This document shows, piece by piece, positions 27,007-34,775 of a DNA stretch of 64,000 bases. Position numbers and translations under genes: made by a program. Within the stretch, counting starts at the first letter, position 1. Each line of letters opens with the position of its first letter. Origin of the DNA: CBDBCU01 sp965243185 (GTDB lineage: Bacteria > Chloroflexota > Dehalococcoidia > Lucifugimonadales > UBA3495); assembly GCA_965243185.1 (NCBI GenBank), contig OZ251531.1:744001-808000 (forward strand), in the 5' to 3' direction. Under the pieces are notes generated by a model. The model worked only from the letters and a program-made list of their open reading frames with translations. It had not been told where the DNA came from and did no database searches.

Positions 27007-27092
27007 ATCCTTGATAGTAGCACAATAACGCCGGGATTGATAGCCTTGGTGGGGGAGTTAGGCGAGTGCAAAAGGTCTTTCTTGGAAAATTA

Positions 27093-27121
27093 AGCCGGGC
27101 CGGAACTTTACCGGCCCGGCT
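27093..27121 (-). terminator. Terminator of the Thr/Pro lipoprotein gene
   Basis: An 11-bp perfect stem (AGCCGGGCCGG/CCGGCCCGGCT) is followed on the minus strand by TAATTTTCC, about 40 bp past the stop at 27162. Confidence 0.75.
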
Positions 27122-27161
27122 GTTTCTTTGCTGGTATTGACTAGCCGGGCGGTGATGGCGG

Positions 27162-27815
27162 CTATTCGCTGTGACCTACAGGCTGAATAGCCAGGGGAAC
27201 CGGCCGCAAATCGTCCGGTGTCTGACCCCAAACCAGCAAAACAACCGGCGTCTTAGTATCGCCGATGATAGCGCCTACCGGGGCTTCGACCTCAAATATC
27301 CGCAAAGTCACCAGATAGTGCGTTGCGACTATCTGGTTAGCCTGAGGTCGGAATACGGGATGGTTCGGACCAAAGCGGACGCTGGGGTGGGAGGGACTAA
27401 TGATAACCGCAATATCCTGGTCGCTGTTCTGCGCTTTGACAGCGAAGGTTGCAATAATGTCGGAATACATGAGTATGTATTCGCCCTTTACAGTCCCCGA
27501 AGCCCGCAAGACGCCATTCTCGATGACCGGACACTCCTTCCAGTCAACGACTTCCAGCGACTGGTAAAGGGAGGCGGTATCAGGACACGTAGCGGTCTTG
27601 TCGATAGTTGGAGTGGGTATAGGCAGGGTGGGCGTAGCGGTAGGCGCAGGCGTGGCCGTGGGTAGCGGAGTGGCGGTGGGGACAGGGGTAGGGGTAGGCG
27701 CAGGAGTGGGGGTAGCGGTGGGAAACGGGGTGGCGGTAGGGGCGGTGGCAGCGCAGGCAATGGCGGTCAGGGAAAGGAGGAGGAGCAGGGCGACCAGGGG
27801 AAACAGGGCTTTCAT
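27162..27815 (-). CDS. Lipoprotein with Thr/Pro-rich linker, unknown domain
   Basis: A 217-residue protein with a lipoprotein signal (LLSLTAIACAAT, Cys 21). A linker of about 45 residues follows, built from repeated TPT, ATP and PTP units, which spaces the domain from the membrane through the cell wall. The C-terminal domain of about 140 residues starts with a Cys pair (TCPDTASLYQSLEVVDWKEC) and is rich in beta strands (GTVKGEYILMYSDIIATFAV). I do not recognise the domain. It shares the Chloroflexota-style architecture with the VWA lipoprotein nearby. Confidence 0.75.
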   Translation of the reverse strand: MKALFPLVALLLLLSLTAIACAATAPTATPFPTATPTPAPTPTPVPTATPLPTATPAPTATPTLPIPTPTIDKTATCPDTASLYQSLEVVDWKECPVIENGVLRASGTVKGEYILMYSDIIATFAVKAQNSDQDIAVIISPSHPSVRFGPNHPVFRPQANQIVATHYLVTLRIFEVEAPVGAIIGDTKTPVVLLVWGQTPDDLRPVPLAIQPVGHSE

Positions 27816-27854
27816 CTAAATCGGAACCCCCTTGCAGCGTTAGGCTAGGCTCTT

Positions 27855-27966
27855 GCTACGGATACCTAGTCCCGGACGTTGGACTGACAAGGGGGCAAGC
27901 AAGCCTGCCCTTCAGTGATAAGTCCAACAAACACAAGGGTATTCCCAAAGACTTGGTATCCGTAGC
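27855..27966. repeat. 112-bp nested palindromic element
   Basis: The ends GCTACGGATACC (27855-27866) and GGTATCCGTAGC (27955-27966) are perfect 12-bp inverted repeats. Inside them GTTGGACT (27878-27885) pairs with AGTCCAAC (27921-27928), with a further G-rich/C-rich pair in the centre. This could be a folded RNA, a MITE or a recombination site. It lies between the lipoprotein gene and the transposase gene. Confidence 0.65.
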
Positions 27967-28017
27967 AGGGATAAAATAGCGGCTGGAACGAGGATTGTCA
28001 ATGCTGGGAGAACCGGG

Positions 28018-29247
28018 TTAGGGGATGCGCCGCTTCATACGGCGCATCCCTTCCTTATCGCCGGCTTGCAGGTTCACTAACACCCGGGCTTGGTAAGTCA
28101 GGAACGACATCAGGCAGTGCAGGGTAACGTGTTTCAGCCCCCGAACGTGATGGTATTCCAGAGAGCGCGAATCTTTCACTGCTCCGAACAGCCGCTCAAC
28201 GCTCCACCTTTTGTTATACAGGGACTTCCATTCCGGGCTGTCCCGGCGTATCGCCCCGAAAAGCCGTATATCCTCCATCGGGTCTTGCCAATGCTCAGTG
28301 TCGCAGTGGGGGATACCGCCGCGGCGGGACTGCTTGAGGTGGCAGCCTTCCAGCCGGCAACGGTAAAGGTGATGCCCGTCCGCGTTAGTTCCCTCGTATT
28401 CCATCGGAACCTTCCCCAAGCAAGTGGGCGTCCCGGCTGGGGTGTAGATGTCATTGTAAAACTCGGCGTTGGCCGGCTTGCGGATATGGATAACGGGGAT
28501 GATGCCGTGCTGGTCGTGGAGGAAATGGTGGTTCTCTTTGGAGTCGTAGCCCCGGTCAGCGATGGCGGCAAAGGGCTGGAACCAACTATGTTGGGCTTTA
28601 GCCTGCTGTATCAACGGGCGCAGTTCCGGGGAATCGTTGCGATTGCCGGCAGTTACTTTCAGCGAAAGAGGCAGGGCATGGTTAGCATCGGCTACCAAAT
28701 GGACTTTGTAGCCGAAGAACCGTTCTTTGCCGTCCTTATTGGCGGATTGAGCTGAATGGGCCACGCCCCAAGCTGCCTCCGGGTCGCTGGGGTGGCGCGG
28801 ATTGCTGTAGGCCGGCACCGCCGTAGCATCCACTGCCACTTCCCGCCCGAAGTCAGGCAGCCATTCCTTGACCCGGTCCGACACCCGGGTCAAGCAGGCT
28901 GCTACCAAGTCGTTGTGGTCCGCCAGCCGCCGGATAAAGCGGTTAAAGGTAGTTCGGTGCGGCAGCTGGTCGCCGAATCCGCAGACTGCCCGCAATCCGG
29001 GGTCGTCCTGCAAACGCCTTATCAGGTCGTTGGTGTCCCGCAGGTTGAGGACGCACCTAGCGATATAGGCGCGCCAGAAGCTTCGCAGCGGGTAGCCGGG
29101 GCGCCCGGTGTAGCGGCGGTAATCCTGCAACCGCTCTAGCAGCTCCGCGTCCGCATACTCAATGACGGCGCATACCGCTTGCAGGTCGGGATAGCAGTGG
29201 GGAATTTGCGGAAAAGCGCCCTTTCCGCTAGAATAGTCAAAGACCAC
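28018..29247 (-). CDS. DDE transposase (IS4/IS5-type, DUF772 plus DDE_Tnp_1)
   Basis: A 409-residue transposase starting with GTG at 29247 after AAGGAAGGA. The N-terminal DUF772-type domain (YTGRPGYPLRSFWRAYIARC, then PHRTTFNRFIRRL) is followed by a DDE core: first Asp in VAVDATAVPAYSNP, second Asp in AIADRGYDSKENH, and Glu in RWSVERLFGAVKDSR. All three are present and the frame is intact, so it may be active. Terminal inverted repeats could not be placed with confidence. It lies between the two hicAB copies. Confidence 0.9.
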   Translation of the reverse strand: MVFDYSSGKGAFPQIPHCYPDLQAVCAVIEYADAELLERLQDYRRYTGRPGYPLRSFWRAYIARCVLNLRDTNDLIRRLQDDPGLRAVCGFGDQLPHRTTFNRFIRRLADHNDLVAACLTRVSDRVKEWLPDFGREVAVDATAVPAYSNPRHPSDPEAAWGVAHSAQSANKDGKERFFGYKVHLVADANHALPLSLKVTAGNRNDSPELRPLIQQAKAQHSWFQPFAAIADRGYDSKENHHFLHDQHGIIPVIHIRKPANAEFYNDIYTPAGTPTCLGKVPMEYEGTNADGHHLYRCRLEGCHLKQSRRGGIPHCDTEHWQDPMEDIRLFGAIRRDSPEWKSLYNKRWSVERLFGAVKDSRSLEYHHVRGLKHVTLHCLMSFLTYQARVLVNLQAGDKEGMRRMKRRIP

Positions 29248-29382
29248 CGGGAACTCGTCCTTCCTTGTGGTTAAGGGACCGTCGGGGTGTGTCAGACCCC
29301 GGCGGTTCCGCCGTTCAGTATGTATCCATTTTACCGCAGTTGCCCGCTCCTCGCTACAGGCAACTGTCAGTATTCAGGGAAT

Positions 29383-29826
29383 TCAGAGGTTTTCCTCCGC
29401 AAAGCCAGCTACCGGACGCAAAGGACTATCGTCAGCGTCGTGGCCACCCATATCGCCCGGCTCTTCAGCCAGTGTCCAGATACCTCGCGCCACATTCTTG
29501 AAACGCTTATCCAGACTGAGGTAGGAACCCAGCGCAGCCAAGGGCTTCTGGCCGCCGACATAAATGCCGGCTTGGGTCACCTTTTGCAAAATGACTTTCC
29601 GGTGCAAGGGCCGCTCCGCCAGCAGAACGTCATAGATGGCACCCGTCAGTTCGGCGGTGTGGGTGTTGGGACGGCTGCCGGGAGCAGGGTCAGCAGTCGT
29701 CTGGTCGTTCTCGAATATCCGAAGGGTATGGGTCATAGACTCGATACCCTTGTCAAGATTACGCCGTTTCTCCTCCCAATCCTTTATTTTGGCCGCCAAG
29801 TGGCTAATGAACTCTTCGTTGTTCAT
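29383..29826 (-). CDS. HARE-like winged-helix protein with coiled-coil N-terminus
   Basis: I start at the ATG at 29826, which follows GGAGGGAAACG. The first 45 residues (NNEEFISHLAAKIKDWEEKR onward) look like a coiled coil. After a Pro-rich linker comes LTGAIYDVLLAERPLHRKVI, then LQKVTQAGIYVGGQKPLAAL and LSLDKRFKNVARGIWTLAEE. This is the pattern of the HARE-HTH/HB1 winged helix found in RNA polymerase delta, ASXL proteins and restriction-linked proteins. It may bind DNA; targets unknown. Confidence 0.75.
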   Translation of the reverse strand: MNNEEFISHLAAKIKDWEEKRRNLDKGIESMTHTLRIFENDQTTADPAPGSRPNTHTAELTGAIYDVLLAERPLHRKVILQKVTQAGIYVGGQKPLAALGSYLSLDKRFKNVARGIWTLAEEPGDMGGHDADDSPLRPVAGFAEENL

Positions 29827-29927
29827 CGTTTCCCTCCACATTTCTAGCGTTGCGAAGAGGATGATAAATTTTCCTCATCGTTTTGGCTATTGACAGTTGC
29901 GGCGTAGCCTATACCTTGGAGAAGGTA

Positions 29928-30019
29928 TGGCGGAGACGACGGGATTCGAACCCGCGAGGGTGCTGCAACACCCTACTTGGTTTGAAGCCAAGCACATTAG
30001 ACCGCTCTGACACGTCTCC
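29928..30019 (-). tRNA. Class II tRNA with anticodon UCA (candidate tRNA-Sec or opal-reading tRNA), CCA encoded
   Basis: On the minus strand the acceptor stem GGAGACG/CGTCTCC pairs fully, with discriminator G and encoded CCA. The anticodon stem CTTGG/CCAAG encloses loop CTTCAAA (anticodon TCA at 29985-29983). A long variable arm (AGGGTG...CACCCT, 6 bp) and a T arm GCGGG-TTCGAAT-CCCGT follow. UCA with a long variable arm is the signature of selenocysteine tRNA. However, the acceptor is 7 bp rather than 8 and the D arm (GAGCGGTCTAA) looks like tRNA-Ser. It could therefore be an atypical tRNA-Sec or a serine-type UGA decoder. No sel genes are in this window. Confidence 0.85.
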
Positions 30020-30180
30020 GCACATATAACCCTGTGCAACCAAGGTTGCGCCGCCGCAGGCGGTTAGGGTTCCATAATCCCGGCGTGGTGAAGCCTCCAA
30101 ACGACGCTACGCCGGGACTAACCCAAATTATAAAACTTGGCGGGTGTAATGTCCAGGCAAAATTCAAGATTGGTGAAATG

Positions 30181-30208
30181 AAAACAGCCCGGAATTCCGG
30201 GCTGTTTT
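30181..30208. terminator. Perfect 28-bp palindromic terminator
   Basis: AAAACAGCCCGGAA followed by its exact reverse complement, with T-runs on both sides, forms a bidirectional intrinsic terminator between the tRNA gene and hicAB copy 2. Confidence 0.8.
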
Positions 30209-30270
30209 TTGTTGAAGGGGCTACGGAAGGGTTTTGCACTCGCCTAGGGGAGTGAAGGTGTTGGCTGGAA

Positions 30271-30636
30271 TTAGTCGGCGGGGACGGGCGGCGTTTCGGT
30301 TTCCCGCAATTCCTGGTAATAGACCGCGTCAACCCCGAAAGGCATTGCGCGGTCAACTTCCCACTTCGGCCAAGGAATCGGCGGCGTTTTAACCGGTATA
30401 TAACGCAGTTCGGCGGCGCCAGCAGTTGCCGGATTCGCAGCGGGCCGGGGCGGCGTTTCGCCGGTGGTCTGCATATCGTCAAGGATGTCGGCCACGAGGA
30501 ATATGATGCCGGCAAAGGCGGAGAATTGGTCCGGTTCCAGCCAGCTCAGCAAGGGGAATTCGGCGCACAAGCCGACATATTCCCGATCGTCCGCGGACCA
30601 AAAGACGGTATAGTGGTAGGCGCGGCTATCGCTCAT
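30271..30636 (-). CDS. hicB: HicB-like antitoxin, copy 2
   Basis: A 121-residue protein whose first 60 residues match copy 1 (YHYTVFWSADDREYVGLCAE, then SWLEPDQFSAFAGI and LVADILDDMQTTGETPP). The remainder differs completely from copy 1 and again lacks the usual ribbon-helix-helix; it ends with a Pro-rich segment (PVKTPPIPWPKWEVDRAMPF). Its ATG overlaps the stop of the broken hicA upstream. It could act as an orphan antitoxin that still protects against the copy 1 toxin. Confidence 0.7.
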   Translation of the reverse strand: MSDSRAYHYTVFWSADDREYVGLCAEFPLLSWLEPDQFSAFAGIIFLVADILDDMQTTGETPPRPAANPATAGAAELRYIPVKTPPIPWPKWEVDRAMPFGVDAVYYQELRETETPPVPAD

Positions 30637-30893
30637 TACAAATTCTCCCGGCTTTCACGGTCTAGTCGCTCCAACGCCTTGATGACTTGCTCAACTTGTT
30701 CGGGTTTCGCCATACCCCGGCGGTTCTGGATATTTACCCGAGGGTCGCTCGGCCACGGCACTGAATAAATCAGATGGCTACCCCGCTACCGGGGACGGCC
30801 AAAATGCCGGTCGCAAATCCGGACTAATTCGGCAAAGCGGATGCCGCGGGGGTTGCGCCGCAGTCTTTCGATATCCTCCCGCATCCGTTCCAT
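30636..30893 (-). pseudogene. hicA: HicA-like toxin, copy 2, stopped by an in-frame amber codon
   Basis: From the ATG at 30893 the frame runs MERMREDIERLRRNPRG through RHFGRPR and then hits TAG at 30788-30786, where copy 1 has CAG (Gln). After that single stop the same frame continues to a HicA-like end (VNIQNRRGMAKPEQVEQVIK) that terminates at TAA overlapping the hicB start. One nucleotide change explains the loss. Keeping a readable antitoxin beside a dead toxin is a known decay route for such pairs. Confidence 0.8.
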
Positions 30894-31009
30894 ATCTTTG
30901 ATGGTAGCACAATAATGCCGGGATTGATAGGGCGTCGCGTGTTATAATCCCCCAACCCGAATGTCGGCAATTTCTGTTATAATTGGCGGGTGAAGTCGGT
31001 TTGTGGAGC

Positions 31010-31165
31010 GAATCTAGGGCCTGTTCACCCTAAAAATTGGGTATTGGAACATCTACCGGGCTGCTCTGTAGCAACTTACAAAGCGACAGCCAAACACCTA
31101 TGTCGTTCCGACCAAAGGGAGGAATCTAAAACGCCCGCCCTTAATTCCCCTCAAAATTTTTAGAC
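31010..31165. repeat. Dispersed noncoding repeat, type A, copy 1
   Basis: About 150 bp resembling 34595-34742 in the same orientation. The best conserved part is around TTCCGACCAAAGGGAGGAAT (31113-31132) followed by CTAAAA and GCCCGCC; other shared blocks are GCCTGTTCAC-type and CTGCTCTGTAG-type segments. The 30894-31262 spacer holds no convincing gene; two TATAAT-like hexamers lie near 30945 and 30976. Confidence 0.7.
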
Positions 31166-31262
31166 CCCTCATAACCCAGCTGATTGACTGCAACACCCCA
31201 ACATTAGCCTGAACCCGCCCTGAAATCGGTTGCCATCATCCCCCCGGTATAGAGAGAAAAAA

Positions 31263-31916
31263 TTGTCCCGCCACCTCAAACGCCCCCTCGTCCTAATTAT
31301 GCTGGCCGCCGCCGCTACCGGCCTCATCGCCGCCGCGGCCGCCCTCGCCTTCAACACCCCCGCCCGCGCCTTCGGCATCGGCCTCGCCTACTTCTGCGGC
31401 ATCTTCCTCGGCGGCTGGCTCACTATGGGCGCCGTCAGCCTCTGCGGCCGCCTCCTTATGGCACTATACGAACGCCAGTACCGCATCGTAACCCAGGCCA
31501 TTTCCGACACCGAAACCGCCTTTACCCGCGTCGACCAACTCCTGACCGCCGGCGGCCGCCGTCGCTCCCCTCGCCAACGCCAACCCCGCAAACCGCCCGC
31601 ACCAACCCCGCCCCTCCTCACCGCCCTCTCCCGCTTCCTCTGGAAAATCAGCGCCTGGGCTTGGTCCCTCGGCTTCCTCTGGACCAGCAGCGGCGCCATC
31701 ATCCTGCTCCTCCACCGCATCGGCGGCCTCGACCACTCCCCCATCCTCTACCTCCTCCCCGCCGCTGGCCTCCTCCTCCTGCTCACCGCCGCCGGCACCT
31801 ACGCCGCCGCCTTTTTCCGCCAATGGCAAATGCTCCGCCGCACCCGCTCCATGCTCCACGAACTCCTCTCCATCGAGCAGGAACTGGCCGCCGACTTGGC
31901 CACCACCCGCCGCTGA
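31263..31916 (+). CDS. Polytopic membrane protein of unknown function
   Basis: About 217 residues from TTG at 31263; an in-frame TTG at 31230 is the alternative. I prefer 31263 because TATAGA at 31248-31253 could be its promoter -10 element. There are four hydrophobic segments: two near the N-terminus (VLIMLAAAATGLIAAAAALA and GIGLAYFCGIFLGGWLTMGA) and two after a basic loop (AWAWSLGFLWTSSGAIILLL and ILYLLPAAGLLLLLTAAGTY). The loop between them is rich in Arg/Pro (RRRSPRQRQPRKPPAPTPP). It precedes polX by about 40 bp. No family is recognised. Confidence 0.7.
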   Translation: MSRHLKRPLVLIMLAAAATGLIAAAAALAFNTPARAFGIGLAYFCGIFLGGWLTMGAVSLCGRLLMALYERQYRIVTQAISDTETAFTRVDQLLTAGGRRRSPRQRQPRKPPAPTPPLLTALSRFLWKISAWAWSLGFLWTSSGAIILLLHRIGGLDHSPILYLLPAAGLLLLLTAAGTYAAAFFRQWQMLRRTRSMLHELLSIEQELAADLATTRR

Positions 31917-31955
31917 ACCCATAACTCCCAATCCAGTACCCTACCGGTGAATCCT

Positions 31956-33770
31956 ATGCCCGTATCCAACGACCAAATCGCGGAACTCTTCGACAATATG
32001 GCATCCCTCCTCGAAATGAAGGGCGATACCGTATTCAAGATTCGCGCCTACCAGCGCGCCGCCCGCACCATCAGCCACCTCTCCTTTTCCCTCGAACAAG
32101 CCGCCCAGGAGGGCGTTGACCTCAAAAAAATCCCCGGCATCGGCAAAGCCATCAGCGACAAAACCCGCGAATACTTGGAAACCGGCCGCATCGCCGCCTA
32201 CGACCAACTCCTCGCCGAACTCCCCGACGGCGTCCTCACCCTCCTCTCCATCCCCGGCATCGGCTCCAAAACCGCTATGCTCATCACCCAAGAACTCGGC
32301 GTCAGCACCGTCGAAGGCATCGAAAAAGCCATCCACGACGGCCGCCTCGCCGCCCTCCCCCGTATGGGCCAACGCGCCGCCGACAACATCCTCCGCCACC
32401 TCCATACCAGCGGCGTCAAAAACGGCCGCACCCCCATTGGCACGGCATTAGCCATCGCCGAGGAAACCGCCGCCGCCCTCCAAGCCCAATGTCCCCAACT
32501 CGCCCAACTCTACCCCGCCGGCAGCCTCCGCCGTTGGGAGGAAACCATAGGCGACATCGACCTCGTCGGCACCGCCCCTGCCGCAACCCAACCCGCCGTT
32601 GGCGACGCCCTGACCACTCTGGCCGCCGTCAAAGAAGTGTTGGCTCACGGCCCCAAAAAAACCAGCGTCATCCTCGAACCCGGCATCCAGGTTGACTTGC
32701 GCTTGGGCGAAACCGACTCCTTTGGCGCCATGCTCCAGTATTTCTCCGGCAGCCAGCAGCACAACATCCGCCTCCGCGACTACGCCCACCGCCTCGGCTT
32801 GTCCCTCAACGAATACGGCATCACTGACCGGCAGACCGGCCAGCTCGAAAAATTCCCCGACGAAACCGCCTTCTACAACCGCTTGGGACTGGCTTACATT
32901 CCCCCGGAACTCCGCGCCGGAACGGACGAAATCGAACAAGCCCAAGCCGGCGCTATCCCCCACCTCGTAACCGCCGCCGACCTCAAAGGCGACTTGCACC
33001 TCCACAGCGACTGGAGCGATGGCCGCGACCCCATCGACCAAATGATTGCCGCCGCTGCCGCCCAGGGCTACGAATATATGGCAATGACCGACCACTCCTC
33101 CGGCCGCGGCATCGCCAACGGCTTGTCCAACGAAAGGTTGGCGGAACAAATCCAGCTCCTCCGGGCCCTGCAAGACCGCTACCCTATAACCCTCCTCTGC
33201 GGCTCCGAAGTGGACATCCGCGCTGACGGCACTCTCGATTACCCCGATGAACTATTGGCGCAATTAGATGTAGTCGTCGCCTCCGTCCATTCCGCTATGG
33301 GCCAAGACCGCGACACTATGACCCGCCGTATCATCCGCGCTATGGAACACCCCGCCGTAACCATCATAGGCCACGCCTCCACCCGCCTCCTCAGCCGCCG
33401 CGGCCCCGTCGATTTTGACCTCGAAGCCCTCTTGCAAACCGCCCGCGCCACCGGCACCGCTATGGAAATCAACTCCGCCCCGGAACGCATGGACTTGAAA
33501 GACACCCACGCCCACCGCGCCCGCGAACTCGGCGTCCCCCTCGTCATCAGCACCGACTCCCACCGCCACACCGGCCTAGTCCACCGCCGCTTCGGTATCG
33601 CCATCGCCCGCCGCGCCTGGTGCCAACCCGCCCACATCCTCAACACTATGCCCCGACCCCAATTCCTCCACTACCTCCAAACCCCCAAGCCCGGCCGCAT
33701 CGAACTCTTCGACCAATACCGCAGCCAACAAACCGCCCCCAACTCAACCCCACCGCCGGCAACCCCATGA
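31956..33770 (+). CDS. polX: DNA polymerase/3'-5' exonuclease PolX
   Basis: A family X DNA polymerase for base-excision-type gap filling with a PHP nuclease domain. Of about 604 residues, the N-terminal 8-kDa/HhH part (DNMASLLEMKGDTVFKIRAY, KIPGIGKAISDKTREYLETG) comes first, then the palm with catalytic GDIDLV, and the C-terminal PHP domain (DLHLHSDWSDGRDPIDQMI, MTDHSSG, INSAPERMDLK, STDSHR) with the metal-binding His/Asp set. I start at the ATG at 31956 preceded by GGTGA; GTG at 31947 is possible. Its stop overlaps the next gene. Confidence 0.96.
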   Translation: MPVSNDQIAELFDNMASLLEMKGDTVFKIRAYQRAARTISHLSFSLEQAAQEGVDLKKIPGIGKAISDKTREYLETGRIAAYDQLLAELPDGVLTLLSIPGIGSKTAMLITQELGVSTVEGIEKAIHDGRLAALPRMGQRAADNILRHLHTSGVKNGRTPIGTALAIAEETAAALQAQCPQLAQLYPAGSLRRWEETIGDIDLVGTAPAATQPAVGDALTTLAAVKEVLAHGPKKTSVILEPGIQVDLRLGETDSFGAMLQYFSGSQQHNIRLRDYAHRLGLSLNEYGITDRQTGQLEKFPDETAFYNRLGLAYIPPELRAGTDEIEQAQAGAIPHLVTAADLKGDLHLHSDWSDGRDPIDQMIAAAAAQGYEYMAMTDHSSGRGIANGLSNERLAEQIQLLRALQDRYPITLLCGSEVDIRADGTLDYPDELLAQLDVVVASVHSAMGQDRDTMTRRIIRAMEHPAVTIIGHASTRLLSRRGPVDFDLEALLQTARATGTAMEINSAPERMDLKDTHAHRARELGVPLVISTDSHRHTGLVHRRFGIAIARRAWCQPAHILNTMPRPQFLHYLQTPKPGRIELFDQYRSQQTAPNSTPPPATP

Positions 33771-34567
33771 CTCCGCCCGCCACCCCCAACAGCGCCCCGG
33801 GCAACGGCAACGGCCCTCCCAACGGCCGCCTTGCCCCCGACCCCGTTGACCGCAACGGCGCGGCTATCCCGCCCTCCAACTTGGCTGCCACCCAACCCGA
33901 TGCCCTCCTCCACCTCCGGGCTGCCGTACGGAGCGGACTCCCCTGGCATCAAGCCCTCCTCGAAGCCATCGCCCTCTGGGCCCTCCCCCGGGAAACCTAC
34001 CAAGACCGCACCTACCGCTACCTCATCCACGGCGAAGCTCTCGACTGGCTCACCCTCGCTGAACGCCTCTCCTTGGAAATCTCCGAATTCATCCCCCCGC
34101 CGGAACTGGAAACCCTGCTCTTCACCGGCGCCCTCCCCGCAGCTGTCACCCCCGACGAATTCCGCCAACGCCTCGGCGGCCACAAATACCGCGCCTACCT
34201 CAACTACTGGTACGGCGTAATCGTCGAGGAAGCCCTCCAGCAAGCCGTCGAGGACGATGTCCGCAAACGCCAGTTAGCCCGTTGCTACCCCGACGGCGAG
34301 GACCTGGTCGAGGAAGCCTTCGCCCACCTCTACGGGCAAACCCGCTCCGCCCTCTTGAAAGAATACCGCCAGCAAACCGGCATCGGCCCCCGCGCCCCCC
34401 TCTCCCTAGCCGACTGGAAAGAATTCACCTACCACCTGGCCCAACGCCGCTACCAGCTCTGGGACCCGGCAAGAGTAGCCAGCGACACCCGCAAAGGCAT
34501 CCACCACCTCGAACACCTCGAACAAACCGCCGCCATCCCGCCAGTAGCGGAATTGGCAACGGTATAG
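33767..34567 (+). CDS. Hypothetical protein translationally coupled to polX
   Basis: Start ATG at 33767 overlaps the polX TGA (ATGA). The 266-residue product begins with a disordered Pro/Asn/Gly-rich segment of about 45 residues. A helical domain follows containing LRAAVRSGLPWHQALLEAIA, ALPRETYQDRTYRYLIHGEA, HKYRAYLNYWYGVIVEEALQ and DPARVASDTRKGIHHLEHLE. I do not recognise the family. Overlap with polX suggests balanced expression and possibly a joint role in DNA repair. Confidence 0.75.
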   Translation: MTPPATPNSAPGNGNGPPNGRLAPDPVDRNGAAIPPSNLAATQPDALLHLRAAVRSGLPWHQALLEAIALWALPRETYQDRTYRYLIHGEALDWLTLAERLSLEISEFIPPPELETLLFTGALPAAVTPDEFRQRLGGHKYRAYLNYWYGVIVEEALQQAVEDDVRKRQLARCYPDGEDLVEEAFAHLYGQTRSALLKEYRQQTGIGPRAPLSLADWKEFTYHLAQRRYQLWDPARVASDTRKGIHHLEHLEQTAAIPPVAELATV

Positions 34568-34594
34568 GGTCAACCCTGAACTTGTTAGGGGAAT

Positions 34595-34742
34595 TAGGCG
34601 TGTTCACGCTAACTATGGGGTATTGCAACGGCTACTGGGTGCTCTGTAGTGCGTTACATAGTAGCAGTCAAGCAACCATATCATTCCGACCAAAGGGAGG
34701 AATCTAAAATGCCCGCCTCGAATTCCTCTCAAAATTTCCAGC
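34595..34742. repeat. Dispersed noncoding repeat, type A, copy 2
   Basis: Second copy of the repeat at 31010-31165, same orientation, with shared blocks GGGTATTG...GGC-CT, GTGCTCTGTAG and TTCCGACCAAAGGGAGGAAT (34685-34704). A third, partial inverted copy occurs near 62217-62262. The two full copies bracket the 31263-34567 gene group. Confidence 0.7.
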
Positions 34743-34775
34743 TTCCTCCCTACCCCTCGGAATGCCCCGGACAAT

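Noticed and set aside
28018..29247. Terminal inverted repeats of the insertion sequence
   Set aside because: No convincing matching ends on both sides of the transposase gene, so element borders are not claimed.
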